DNA of 64,000 bases from Stutzerimonas stutzeri (GCF_000952685.1 NZ_JYHV01000020.1:1-64000); one strand, 5' to 3'. Shown: positions 11,737-19,861, numbered from the stretch's first letter. Notes: a model not told the origin generated them from the letters alone. Program-made: numbers and translations.

Positions 11737-13020
11737 ATGTCGCACACTCCCTACCCGTCATCCTATTACGCGGCTTCGGCGAACCCGGCGCCTGTTCGCA
11801 CCGCCCTGGGATGCGATGTCGAGACTGACGTCTGCGTGATTGGCGCCGGCTACACCGGGCTATCGACCGCCCTGTTCCTGCTTGAGCAAGGTTTCCGTGT
11901 CATCGTCCTTGAAGCCGCGAAGGTCGGTTTCGGCGCGTCCGGGCGCAACGGTGGACAGATCGTTAACAGCTACAGCCGCGATATCGACACCGTCGAGCGC
12001 AGTGCTGGTCGTGACGAAGCACGATTGATCGGAGCGATGGCATTCGAGGGCGGGCAGATCATCCGAGAGCGAGTCGCGCGCTATAGCATCGACTGCGATT
12101 TGAAGAACGGAGGCGTATTCGCCGCGTTCAACACCAAACAGATGCACCATCTCGAGACTCAGAAGGCCCTTTGGGAGCGCTACGGCTACGATCGACTCGA
12201 ACTGCTCGACCACGGCGGCATTCGAAACGTCGTCGCATGCGAGCGATACATTGGCGGGATGCTGGATCACGGCGGCGGCCATATCCACCCACTCAACCTC
12301 GCGCTGGGCGAAGCGGCAGCGGTCGAATCGCTCGGCGGCGTCATCTACGAACAAAGCCCAGCAATCCGTATCGATCGAGGAAACACGCCGCGAGTACACA
12401 CCCAGCACGGCCAAGTGACCGCGAAATTCGTGGTCGTTGCCGGAAATGCCTATCTGGGCGGACTGGTCCCAGAGCTGGCAGCCAAATCCATGCCCTGCGG
12501 TACTCAAGTCATCGCCACGGAGCCCCTCGATCCAGAACTCGCGGCGACGTTGCTCCCGCAGGATTATTGCGTCGAGGACTGCAATTATCTGTTGGACTAT
12601 TTCCGCCTTTCCGCCGACAAACGTCTGATTTATGGGGGTGGAGTGGTATATGGCGCACGCGATCCGGCCGATATCGACTCGATCATCCGGCCGAAGATGC
12701 TCAAGACGTTTCCGCAGTTGCAAGGCATCAAGACGGAGTTCGCCTGGACCGGCAATTTTCTAATGACGCTATCGCGCTTACCCCAGGTCGGTCGGCTCGA
12801 TGGCAATCTTTACTACTCCCAAGGATGCAGCGGTCATGGCGTCACCTACACCCATGTCGCCGGGAAAGTCATTGCCGAGGCCTTGCGAGGGCAGGCTGAG
12901 CGCTTCGATGCTTTTGCCAGTTTGCCGCACTATCCGTTTCCCGGAGGACAAACATTCAGCGCGCCGCTGAGTGCTCTCGGCGCGCTCTATTACAGTCTGC
13001 GTGACAGAATCGGCTTCTGA
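11737..13020 (+). CDS. puuB: FAD-dependent oxidoreductase, gamma-glutamylputrescine-oxidase-like
   Basis: DAO-family flavoprotein of 427 residues. It carries an N-terminal FAD-binding Rossmann motif VCVIGAGYTGLSTALFLLE (near 32-50), the segment GFGASGRNGGQIV (near 66-78) characteristic of PuuB/PauB-type oxidases, and a C-terminal TRLPQVGR/GCSGHGVTYTH-like end (residues about 350-375). Members oxidise gamma-glutamylputrescine in polyamine degradation. No other polyamine genes are adjacent here, so the exact substrate is inferred; other amine or amino-acid oxidases of the same family remain possible. It ends 4 nt from the convergent peptidase gene. The symbol is provisional. Confidence 0.75.
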   Translation: MSHTPYPSSYYAASANPAPVRTALGCDVETDVCVIGAGYTGLSTALFLLEQGFRVIVLEAAKVGFGASGRNGGQIVNSYSRDIDTVERSAGRDEARLIGAMAFEGGQIIRERVARYSIDCDLKNGGVFAAFNTKQMHHLETQKALWERYGYDRLELLDHGGIRNVVACERYIGGMLDHGGGHIHPLNLALGEAAAVESLGGVIYEQSPAIRIDRGNTPRVHTQHGQVTAKFVVVAGNAYLGGLVPELAAKSMPCGTQVIATEPLDPELAATLLPQDYCVEDCNYLLDYFRLSADKRLIYGGGVVYGARDPADIDSIIRPKMLKTFPQLQGIKTEFAWTGNFLMTLSRLPQVGRLDGNLYYSQGCSGHGVTYTHVAGKVIAEALRGQAERFDAFASLPHYPFPGGQTFSAPLSALGALYYSLRDRIGF

Positions 13021-13024
13021 GGTA

Positions 13025-13975
13025 TCACCTAACGGGACATGGCGGAGCCGCATCGCAAGCGCCGGACTCTTCTTGCCCCCTAGGTAACCCCGCCTTGAAT
13101 CGCTCGTCCTTCGGCGCCAGCTGCACCGCACATGAGCGTGCTGCTGATGCCTGAGTACGACACCCCCGCTCGGCCAACACTTGCGACAGGTTAAACCAAC
13201 CAGGCGCGAAAGCGTTGTCACGCTGGACGCTGGCCCTCAGGGCGCGCTCCGCCGCAGGCTTGTCGCCTTGTGCGTACCGAGCGTTGGCCAGTACGAACCA
13301 TGACAAGCCGCTCGACCAACGTTGTGCAGCCGTTTCGTAGGCTTTTAGCGCCGCATCATTGTGACCGGTTTGCTCAAGGTCATTCGCAGCCTTCAGCCAG
13401 ACCGTTTCCTGAGCGGTACGCGGCAATTGATCGGGCGCAACCGTTACCACTGCCCACCGCTTACCCTTGGCCCAACTGCGCTCGAACTGACGAAAACTTC
13501 CGGTCCAGCGCCGAGTGGTCCCGGAGCGCAGCACGAGAGTCTGCGCAGCCAGGTCATACCCCACCACAACTGCAAAATGCCATTGAGGCCAGCGATCGAA
13601 AGCAAGGTTCTGCAGCACCAGGACGGGATTTCCTGCCGCCACCTCACTCAGCACCGCTTCTAGGCGTGGCTCCAACGGGTAGACCAGCAGATCGTGGGCC
13701 CTCGCAGCCGCGACCATTTCAACCTGTAGGCTACCTTTGCGCTGGGGAAGATAAACGCGTTTGACGAGCTGTTCCGGTTGAGTATCGACGCCACGCTGGG
13801 TAAGCATCGTGGCGAGCGCGGCGGGCCCGCACTGATAATCTTCCTGGGGAAAGAATGGGACCTCGTCCAGCTCAACCCGCTCGGGAAGCCCCGCGGACCC
13901 AACCGGTACGATTGGAGTCCGCGCGCACGCCCCGAGAAGGATTACGGCAAACAGCAGGACCAGTCGCTGCATCAA
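13025..13975 (-). CDS. PA2778-type cysteine peptidase lipoprotein with TPR-like tail
   Basis: Probable outer-membrane or periplasmic lipoprotein of 316 residues. The lipobox LLGAC lies at residues 13-17. A C39-like papain-fold peptidase domain follows: the catalytic cysteine in PFFPQEDYQCGPAALATML (about 41-59) and the histidine in QWHFAVVVGYD (about 131-141). The last 120 residues are helical and repeat-like (LEQTGHNDAALKAYETAAQRW, ANARYAQGDKPAAERALRA), resembling tetratricopeptide repeats. C39 peptidases usually cleave double-glycine leaders; no such substrate is visible nearby. Its ATG overlaps the stop of the upstream small membrane protein gene by 4 nt, so the two are translationally coupled. 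Substrate and role are unknown. Confidence 0.8.
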   Translation of the reverse strand: MMQRLVLLFAVILLGACARTPIVPVGSAGLPERVELDEVPFFPQEDYQCGPAALATMLTQRGVDTQPEQLVKRVYLPQRKGSLQVEMVAAARAHDLLVYPLEPRLEAVLSEVAAGNPVLVLQNLAFDRWPQWHFAVVVGYDLAAQTLVLRSGTTRRWTGSFRQFERSWAKGKRWAVVTVAPDQLPRTAQETVWLKAANDLEQTGHNDAALKAYETAAQRWSSGLSWFVLANARYAQGDKPAAERALRASVQRDNAFAPGWFNLSQVLAERGCRTQASAARSCAVQLAPKDERFKAGLPRGQEESGACDAAPPCPVR

Positions 13976-14373
13976 CGGTTGATACAGTGGACGAAGTTGA
14001 AGATGTTAGTCGCGCAAAGCAGATCGGTGATGATAAAGATCACCAGGAACAGAACGATGATCCCGACGACTCCGGCACCGGCTGGCGCCTGATCCAGTTG
14101 CTGGTTGAACTGCGCGAGTTCCGCCGGCGTCAAGCTGTTGATTCGCTGCTCAACCTGATCGCGGTCGACACCCATGGAGATCAGCTTTTTCTGGACGTCT
14201 TTGTCCTCGAGCATCGTCAGCAGCTGCTGGCGGTCCACTTGCTGTTGCTGCTCGGCAATGATTTCCGGGGTGCCGATCATTGTCGCCTGGGCCAGCGGGA
14301 TTTGCGCGAACAGCATGAAGTGCATCGCGGCCAGCAGGCTGGCTACACGCTTCATAACGGACGAATTGAACAT
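13972..14373 (-). CDS. PA2779-family small membrane protein
   Basis: A 133-residue exported or membrane protein of unknown function. It has an N-terminal hydrophobic signal (VASLLAAMHFMLFAQIPLAQA), a glutamine-rich helical middle (EQQQQVDRQQLLTML) with the segment LISMGVDRDQVEQRINSLTP, and a C-terminal transmembrane helix GVVGIIVLFLVIFIITDLL. The start is supported by AAGGAG seven bases upstream. It is coupled by an ATGA overlap to the cysteine peptidase gene, and the pair occurs together in Pseudomonas. It may be the partner or substrate of that peptidase (inference). Confidence 0.8.
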   Translation of the reverse strand: MFNSSVMKRVASLLAAMHFMLFAQIPLAQATMIGTPEIIAEQQQQVDRQQLLTMLEDKDVQKKLISMGVDRDQVEQRINSLTPAELAQFNQQLDQAPAGAGVVGIIVLFLVIFIITDLLCATNIFNFVHCINR

Positions 14374-14551
14374 GGCGGAACTCCTTAATCTTTTTATTCG
14401 TCAGCCCCGCGCGATTGTCAGGGGCCACCAAAGTTAAGACGGTGCCGCTGTTCCGCCAGTTCCCTCGTACGCTAAGGTTTCAGCAAAAGGAGGATTTCAA
14501 CCACCCACCGCCCATTCCCCCCAAACGATCACGATACAAGGGAGAACGAAC
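14374..14551. promoter_or_regulatory. Divergent intergenic region
   Basis: This region separates the divergent PA2779-type and I78-inhibitor genes and must hold both promoters. I could not fix -35/-10 elements by eye. The ribosome-binding sites AAGGAG (left gene) and AAGGGAG (right gene) are clear. Confidence 0.4.
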
Positions 14552-14857
14552 ATGCAGGCCATTCGATCAATCACTCTGATGTTGTACGGCGCCATCCTCC
14601 TTGGCTGCCAGTCATCAACATCCGATTCGATGCAAACGCCACAGGACTCAACCGGGCGGTGCAACGCCGGGGCTGTTCAGGCGCTGGTCGGGAAACATGC
14701 AAGCCCAGCATTGCTTGAACAGGCACGCCAACAAAGTGGGGCAGCCATAGCCCGCATCCTCCGACCAGGAGACGTCGTCACGCTGGAATACAACGCGCAA
14801 CGGCTAACACTCACGACTGACGAATCGTTGGAAATTCAGCGGATTGGCTGCGGCTAA
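14552..14857 (+). CDS. I78-family peptidase inhibitor lipoprotein
   Basis: A 101-residue lipoprotein with lipobox LLGC (about residues 16-19) and a C-terminal I78 inhibitor domain: CNAGAVQALVGKHASPALL (about 37-55), then SGAAIARILRPGDVVTLEYN and a terminal RIGCG. The two cysteines bounding the domain probably form a disulfide. The family inhibits serine proteases in the periplasm. It is divergent from a peptidase-lipoprotein operon, but that peptidase is a cysteine type, so a direct inhibitor pair is not implied. AAGGGAG precedes the ATG. The stop codon sits in the loop of a hairpin. Confidence 0.85.
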   Translation: MQAIRSITLMLYGAILLGCQSSTSDSMQTPQDSTGRCNAGAVQALVGKHASPALLEQARQQSGAAIARILRPGDVVTLEYNAQRLTLTTDESLEIQRIGCG

Positions 14858-14865
14858 GCCGCAGC
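14847..14865 (+). terminator. Hairpin centred on the I78-gene stop codon
   Basis: GCTGCGGC (14847-14854) and GCCGCAGC (14858-14865) form a perfect eight-pair stem whose three-base loop is the TAA stop codon. Only scattered T residues follow, so it is a weak terminator or an mRNA 3'-end stabiliser. Confidence 0.5.
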
Positions 14866-14949
14866 ATCGTCCTTCTAACCCTCCGCATGACCGGGCGCCG
14901 CATCGATAGCCTGCAGCGCCTGCTGCAACCAAGGCGCAACGCGCTGGGG

Positions 14950-15981
14950 TCAGTGCGCGACCACCCTGCGCGTCCGTAGGCTGGTCGCAGAGAATGATTT
15001 CGGCGGTACCAACAGCCAGTACAGGTCATAACGCGTAATGATGGCTTGAGCCAGCAACGGTGCAATTAGGCCGATCAGCGTCCCAAGCACGAGATGCACA
15101 GGGATGGAATCAACACCCAAGAAGCTGCTGAGGATTACCCTAATACCGCTTCCGGCGAGAATGTGCATCAGGTAAATGGTCATTGAGGAAGCGCCAATGA
15201 ACAGTAGCCACTCCATCCGAACCTGCCCTAACCACATCGATAGCGCAATCACGAAAAAGATCGAAACAGTCGCCAGCACAAGTACCGGCAAGCCACCAAC
15301 TTCCCAGTTCAAGCCAAACGTGATGTGGAACAGATACTGACCGATTACGAATAGCGTTCCGAACAGCAAGGTGAGCGGAACGAAGCGGGTCAAAAAATAC
15401 GCCTTGATCTCGTTAAACCAGACGCCAAGCGCAAAAAATACGGCATTGCCAAAGATGAACCTGCCAACATTGCCCATCGCGAGGTCTTGCTTGAAGACAT
15501 AGAAGGCGCTGAATGCCAGCAGTATCGGCAGGAAGTAGCGACGATCAGCCTTGGCATAGACAAAGGAGCAGACCACGAAAACCAGAAACAGCGCATAGAG
15601 AAACCAGAACTGCGCCCGCGGCGACCAGAGCAACGAGAACACCTGCCCTAAGGTGACCTCTCCATTCGTGTAGTTCGACAACACCACCTCAATCGAGCCT
15701 TGCAGTAACGACCAGACGATAAAGGGATAGACGACGGTATCAACCTTGTTGGTGATCAGCCCCGTCTTTCCGCGTTTCATCAGCGAATCGTAAAAGAACA
15801 AACCCGACAAAAAGAAAAACAACGGCATGTGAAAGCTGTAAATGATGCTATCGACGAGAAGATAGCGGTCTTCCTCTATTGGCAAGCCAGCATTGAACAC
15901 CCCGCGTGCAACATGTCCGTAGACCACCAAGATGATTCCAATGGCTTTGGCATAATCGACCCAGGCATTTCTCTCCTGCAT
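14950..15981 (-). CDS. Acyltransferase family 3 membrane protein
   Basis: Integral membrane O-acyltransferase of 343 residues, probably with about ten transmembrane helices. It opens with the family signature WVDYAKAIGIILVVYGHVARG, including the catalytic-type histidine; FHMPLFFFLSGLFFYDSLM (near residues 68-86) is also typical. Such enzymes transfer acetyl or other acyl groups to surface polysaccharides. The start at 15981 has AAGGAG six bases upstream. No polysaccharide genes adjoin it. Codon use looks less GC-rich than its neighbours, which may indicate acquisition (inference). The substrate is unknown. Confidence 0.85.
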   Translation of the reverse strand: MQERNAWVDYAKAIGIILVVYGHVARGVFNAGLPIEEDRYLLVDSIIYSFHMPLFFFLSGLFFYDSLMKRGKTGLITNKVDTVVYPFIVWSLLQGSIEVVLSNYTNGEVTLGQVFSLLWSPRAQFWFLYALFLVFVVCSFVYAKADRRYFLPILLAFSAFYVFKQDLAMGNVGRFIFGNAVFFALGVWFNEIKAYFLTRFVPLTLLFGTLFVIGQYLFHITFGLNWEVGGLPVLVLATVSIFFVIALSMWLGQVRMEWLLFIGASSMTIYLMHILAGSGIRVILSSFLGVDSIPVHLVLGTLIGLIAPLLAQAIITRYDLYWLLVPPKSFSATSLRTRRVVAH

Positions 15982-16163
15982 CACATTCTCCTTGTTTTGG
16001 GGTACCAGGCACATCGCAGCCACAGCTGGCGCGGACGGGAAAGGTAGACAGTGAGAAATGCGATCAGTTTGTTGCCGGTACCCAGCTACCCTATTTATCC
16101 GACGTAATGCGCCAGAGCCATTCGTACGTGGCTTCCATCCGGACAGCCTCAGGCAATTGGGTC

Positions 16164-17378
16164 TTAGCCCAGCAACTCAGCAAAAGAAATAAAGCGTACG
16201 GGATCCCCCTCCTTCAGTTGACCATGTTCACGCACCTCGACCAACCCATCCGCCCAGGCTGCGCTGCGCAGAATCGACGAGCTCTGGTTGGCATATAGCA
16301 CCGCCCTGCCCGATTCGAGGCGCGCCCTAAGGTATTCGCGGCGCTTGCCAGGTTTGTTCCAGCTGAAGCCCGCAGGCACTGGAAAACTTAACGGTTCGAC
16401 CTCCGTCACCCCCATCCTGCGCAACAAATAAGACCGCGCCAGCAAACCAAAGGTGACCAGCGTGGAGGCCGGATTGCCGGGCAAACCAATGACCGCTACG
16501 CCGCGATAACTACCGCAGGTCAACGGCTTGCCTGGCTTGATCGCCAACTTCCAGAGCGTTAGCTCGCCCTCTTCCTGCAGAACTCTTCCTAGAAAGTCGG
16601 CTTCGCCGACCGACACGCCACCCGTGGAAAGAATCAGATCTACCTCGTGCAGACCCGCAAGGCATTGATGAACCCGCGCGAGGTCGTCCGGCACGATGCC
16701 GGCATCGATGACATCGCACCCCAAACGCTGCAACCAGTGGCGCAATAGCACGCGATTGCTGTTGTAGATCTGTCCTGGCTGCAGCGTTTCGCCCGGCTCG
16801 ACCAACTCATCTCCGGTAGAAAGCAGCGCGACCTTGAGTTTTCGACTCACGTTCAGCTGCGAGACACCCAGTGAAGCGGCAAGCCCCAACTCAATCGCCC
16901 CCAGCCGCACACCCGCTGCCAGGACCTCGTCACCCGACCGCGCCTCGCCACCCTGAGGACGGACGTGTTGCCCCTGCCGCACCGGCACGGCAAAACGCAC
17001 TCGGCCATCATCGAGCACCTCGACGTTCTCCTGCATCTCCACGCTATCGGCACCTTCCGGCATCGGCGCGCCGGTGAAAATCCGAGCGCAGCTAACTGGT
17101 TCCAGAGGTGCGGGTTGAGTGCCGGCAAAAATCTTCTGGCTGACCCGTAGTGGCTGCCCACACAAATCGGCTTCTCGCAGGGCATAGCCATCCATGGCGC
17201 TGTTCGGCCATGGCGGCAAGTCCAGCTTCGCGATCAAGGGTTCAGCGAGTATCCGACCAACCGCATCATCGATCGGCACGCTTTCGACGCCATCAATCTG
17301 AGTGGCCTCCGCCAGATTGAGCAGTGCTTCAAGCGCCTGCTCTACCGGCATCAGCGCTGGCGGCTCACCCGCTTTCAT
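16164..17378 (-). CDS. moeA: Molybdopterin molybdenumtransferase MoeA
   Basis: Inserts molybdate into adenylylated molybdopterin in the last step of Mo-cofactor synthesis. The 404-residue protein has the MoeA N-terminal domains (PPWPNSAMDGYALR near residue 55), a MoCF-biosynthesis domain (VALLSTGDELVEPGE; LILSTGGVSVGEADFL; KLAIKPGKPLTCG; VIGLPGNPAS), and a C-terminal barrel. The start at 17378 is preferred because it overlaps the moaB stop by 4 nt (ATGA). Mo cofactor is needed by the nitrate reductase encoded at 59229-61928. Confidence 0.96.
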   Translation of the reverse strand: MKAGEPPALMPVEQALEALLNLAEATQIDGVESVPIDDAVGRILAEPLIAKLDLPPWPNSAMDGYALREADLCGQPLRVSQKIFAGTQPAPLEPVSCARIFTGAPMPEGADSVEMQENVEVLDDGRVRFAVPVRQGQHVRPQGGEARSGDEVLAAGVRLGAIELGLAASLGVSQLNVSRKLKVALLSTGDELVEPGETLQPGQIYNSNRVLLRHWLQRLGCDVIDAGIVPDDLARVHQCLAGLHEVDLILSTGGVSVGEADFLGRVLQEEGELTLWKLAIKPGKPLTCGSYRGVAVIGLPGNPASTLVTFGLLARSYLLRRMGVTEVEPLSFPVPAGFSWNKPGKRREYLRARLESGRAVLYANQSSSILRSAAWADGLVEVREHGQLKEGDPVRFISFAELLG

Positions 17379-17914
17379 GCGCGGCTCTCGCAGGGTTCGG
17401 CCTGCTTGAGATGCGGCACGAAATTGCACGGACGATGACGCGCATCGAGCTGCTCGGCAAGAATGCCATCCCAGGCGGTCCGGCAGGCATTGGTCGAGCC
17501 GGGTAGGCAGCAGACCAGCGTCGAGTTCGACAGTCCGGCCACCGCTCGCGACTGGATGGTGGAACTGCCGATATCGGAAACGGATATTTGGCGAAACAGC
17601 TCACCGAAGCCGTCGACCTGCTTGTCCAGCAAGCAGCTCACCGCTTCCGGGGTGCTGTCGCGCCCGGTAAAACCTGTACCTCCGGTAATCAGTACAACTT
17701 GTACTTCGTCCTCGGCGATCCAGTTCGCTACTTGCGCACGAATGCGGTACAGATCGTCTTTGAGCAGTACTCGAGAAGCCAGTCGATGTCCGGCAGCCAG
17801 GAGCCGGTCGACGAGAAGCTGCCCTGAGGTATCGGTTTCACGCGAACGGGTGTCGCTAACTGTCAGGACAGCAATATTCAACGGAACAAAGGATTGATCA
17901 GCAAGATGGCTCAT
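17375..17914 (-). CDS. moaB: Molybdenum cofactor biosynthesis protein B
   Basis: MoaB/MogA-type protein of 179 residues that binds molybdopterin and adenylylates it before metal insertion. The family motifs are VLTVSDTRSRETDTSGQLL (about 17-35) and VVLITGGTGFTGRDSTPEAV (about 77-96). The start at 17914 opens MSHLADQSFVPLNIAVLTVS and has GGAAG upstream; longer frames run into non-coding sequence. It is coupled to moeA by an ATGA overlap and divergent from mobA across 65 nt. Confidence 0.96.
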   Translation of the reverse strand: MSHLADQSFVPLNIAVLTVSDTRSRETDTSGQLLVDRLLAAGHRLASRVLLKDDLYRIRAQVANWIAEDEVQVVLITGGTGFTGRDSTPEAVSCLLDKQVDGFGELFRQISVSDIGSSTIQSRAVAGLSNSTLVCCLPGSTNACRTAWDGILAEQLDARHRPCNFVPHLKQAEPCESRA

Positions 17915-17979
17915 ACAGGCTTCCCGGTTGTTGGACTCAATTTTGGGTGTTATATCACAGGCTTTTGGCGGAGCATTTG

Positions 17980-18582
17980 ATGCAACAGCGCAGGCTTGCT
18001 GATTGCTCGATTTTGCTGCTGGCTGGTGGCCGCGGACAACGAATGGGCGGGCAGGACAAGGGGTTGGTTGAGTGGCATGGCAAACCGCTCGTGGCGTGGC
18101 CGTATCGCATCGCGCGGCCACTGACGGATGACTTGCTCGTCTCCTGCAACCGCAACCAACAGCGTTACGCGGCCTTTTCCGATCGATTGGTTTGTGACGA
18201 CGAGCCTGATTTTCCTGGGCCACTTGCCGGTATACGAGCAGGCCTCGCGGCGGCTCGCCACCACTGGCTCATGGTATTGCCGTGCGATGCTCCGCTGATA
18301 GACGAGGCGCTGCTTATACAGCTGTACAAGAGCGCTCGAGCGGAGCCGGGGAAGGCCGTAATGGCTAGGCGTGACACGCAATGGGAACCGCTGTTCTGCG
18401 TCATTCCGAGCGATCTGGCACCTGCCATCGAAATTGCCTGGCATGCGGGAGAACGCAGCAACCGCAAGATACTGTTGGAGCTGGGTGCACGAGCCCTTGA
18501 CCTCGACGCAGACGATCCTCGGCTAGCCAATCTGAACTCGCCTGAGCTGCTTTCGGAGCGAGCACCTCCACAGGGAACTTAG
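17980..18582 (+). CDS. mobA: Molybdenum cofactor guanylyltransferase
   Basis: Adds GMP to Mo-molybdopterin to give the bis-MGD cofactor used by DMSO-reductase-family enzymes such as assimilatory nitrate reductase. The 200-residue protein has the nucleotidyltransferase signature LLLAGGRGQRMGGQDKGL (near residues 12-29) and the metal-binding region LPCDAPLID. The start at 17980 is chosen over an upstream GTG because GGAG lies six bases before it. It is divergently transcribed from moaB-moeA. Confidence 0.95.
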   Translation: MQQRRLADCSILLLAGGRGQRMGGQDKGLVEWHGKPLVAWPYRIARPLTDDLLVSCNRNQQRYAAFSDRLVCDDEPDFPGPLAGIRAGLAAARHHWLMVLPCDAPLIDEALLIQLYKSARAEPGKAVMARRDTQWEPLFCVIPSDLAPAIEIAWHAGERSNRKILLELGARALDLDADDPRLANLNSPELLSERAPPQGT

Positions 18583-18629
18583 CGTCGGCGATTGCCGTCA
18601 CAGACGCAACTACTCAGAGGAGACTTATC

Positions 18630-18851
18630 ATGCGTGCAGCAACCGGACCCGCCTTGGCATTGCTGGTTGGACTGGCCCTTCTTACGGGCTGTTCGAGCCC
18701 CAGCGTCATCACACTCAACGATGGTCGAGAAATCCAGACGCTGGACCGTCCGGAATATGACGAGGACGCCGGCTTCTACGAATTCGAAGGCATCGACGGT
18801 AAGCCAGGCAGGGTTAACAAGGATCAAGTTCGTACTGTCAAGGAGCTGTAA
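18630..18851 (+). CDS. YgdI/YgdR-family small lipoprotein
   Basis: A 73-residue lipoprotein with signal peptide and lipobox LLTGC (about residues 17-21), then an SH3-like domain: VITLNDGREIQTLDRPEYDE and DGKPGRVNKDQV. Family members are abundant small envelope lipoproteins of unknown function. It lies 47 nt downstream of mobA on the same strand, with AGAGGAG as ribosome-binding site. Confidence 0.9.
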   Translation: MRAATGPALALLVGLALLTGCSSPSVITLNDGREIQTLDRPEYDEDAGFYEFEGIDGKPGRVNKDQVRTVKEL

Positions 18852-18914
18852 CCACCCCGCTCTTCGGTGTCGAGCACACTGCCCGGCACCGTCAAAAAAG
18901 CATTCGCTAAACGC

Positions 18915-18942
18915 TTGTGAAGCAAAACTTTTTCTGTAAAAT
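18915..18942 (+). promoter_or_regulatory. Sigma-70 promoter of tRNA-Pro(CGG), stringent-type discriminator
   Basis: TTGTGA (18915-18920), 16 nt, TAAAAT (18937-18942), directly followed by GCGCGCC. The same TAAAATGCGCG block is found before tRNA-Val(GAC) at 11582, consistent with shared growth-rate/ppGpp control. Confidence 0.75.
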
Positions 18943-18954
18943 GCGCGCCATCTT

Positions 18955-19031
18955 CGGAGCGTAGCGCAGCTTGGTAGCGCGTCTCGTTCGGGACGAGAAG
19001 GTCGCTGGTTCGAATCCAGTCGCTCCGACCA
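18955..19031 (+). tRNA. tRNA-Pro(CGG)
   Basis: A 77-nt cloverleaf with encoded CCA. The acceptor stem is CGGAGCG/CGCTCCG, the anticodon stem TCTCG/CGAGA encloses loop TTCGGGA with anticodon CGG, and the T-arm contains GGTTCGAATCC. Confidence 0.97.
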
Positions 19032-19039
19032 AATCCCGG

Positions 19040-19096
19040 CATCAGACTGAATAGGTCTGATGCAAAAAAACCGGCCTCTGGCCGGTTTTTTTGTAT
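19040..19096 (+). terminator. Double hairpin terminator after tRNA-Pro(CGG)
   Basis: First comes CATCAGAC (19040-19047) paired with GTCTGATG (19055-19062), then ACCGGCC/GGCCGGT with loop TCT (19070-19086) followed by seven T. The A-run before the second stem makes it bidirectional, so it can also serve the convergent glutaredoxin-like gene. Confidence 0.88.
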
Positions 19097-19218
19097 TTGG
19101 GCCGAAACCTCCGCGTCTGGATTCGTTTAATCGGTCAGGCCCGCTGCTCCTTAGCGCACCTCACGAACACACCCTTGCACCCGCTCCGCGATACTCCTTC
19201 GACTAGCCTGCCTTGCTT

Positions 19219-19461
19219 CTATCGCTGCAAAAACCATACAACCTGCTCTGCTTCAAATGGCCAATCCAGCTCGGCGCCCGTATCCACTCGCCGCAACACA
19301 GGTATACGTAGGCCGTAATCATCGACCCACTCAGGGCGGTCGGCTATATCCAACAACTCTACCAGCAGCCCGTTTTCCACTAGCGACAGAAGCTCCGCCT
19401 CGGCCTGCTCACAGAGGTGGCAACCCAGCGTTCCAAACAACTGGCATTCAGGCAGATACAT
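19219..19461 (-). CDS. Glutaredoxin-like protein
   Basis: An 80-residue thioredoxin-fold protein with CHLC (about residues 14-17) as the CxxC redox motif, the conserved cis-proline region RIPVLRR (about 52-58), and a C-terminal helix. It belongs to the short glutaredoxin-like family found as single genes in Pseudomonas; the partner is unknown. It stands alone on the minus strand between tRNA-Pro and the porin gene. Confidence 0.85.
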   Translation of the reverse strand: MYLPECQLFGTLGCHLCEQAEAELLSLVENGLLVELLDIADRPEWVDDYGLRIPVLRRVDTGAELDWPFEAEQVVWFLQR

Positions 19462-19861
19462 AAGTACGACTCACTAGAACAGGCCATGCAATTCTAGCAG
19501 GCCAGACATGATGCAGCTGGGAACTGCCAGCCTCGTCCTTTCGGATTACTCAGTTAGAAAAAGTGTGACCTTCACCCCACTCAAACGATGGTTTGATTTA
19601 GGGAATCGACGAGACGCTGGCAAACCGCTAGGATGCGGCAACCCAAGCGGCCGCAGAGCCACTGGGCCGGATGTGTCGACGCGTATCGGCAGCAGCAGTT
19701 GATGCCAGGCTTCAACGGAAGTAGACATAACTGCCGAACGGTTTAACCGACACTTTCATGCTTAAGCCTTAAAGACTAAGGTCTAAGGGCTCAATTACTT
19801 ATGTAGTGCTTTATTGCATGGCGCCGTAAGAGCGACTTCAGAGCATCATCCAACGAGGAGA
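19462..19861. other. Gene-free region upstream of the second OprD porin
   Basis: About 400 nt without a credible coding frame, lower in GC than the flanks. It contains a hairpin at 19766-19790 (GCCTT/AGGGC outer and AGAC/GTCT inner pairs, loop TAAG) in what is probably the porin mRNA leader. No clear promoter elements were identified by eye. Confidence 0.4.
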
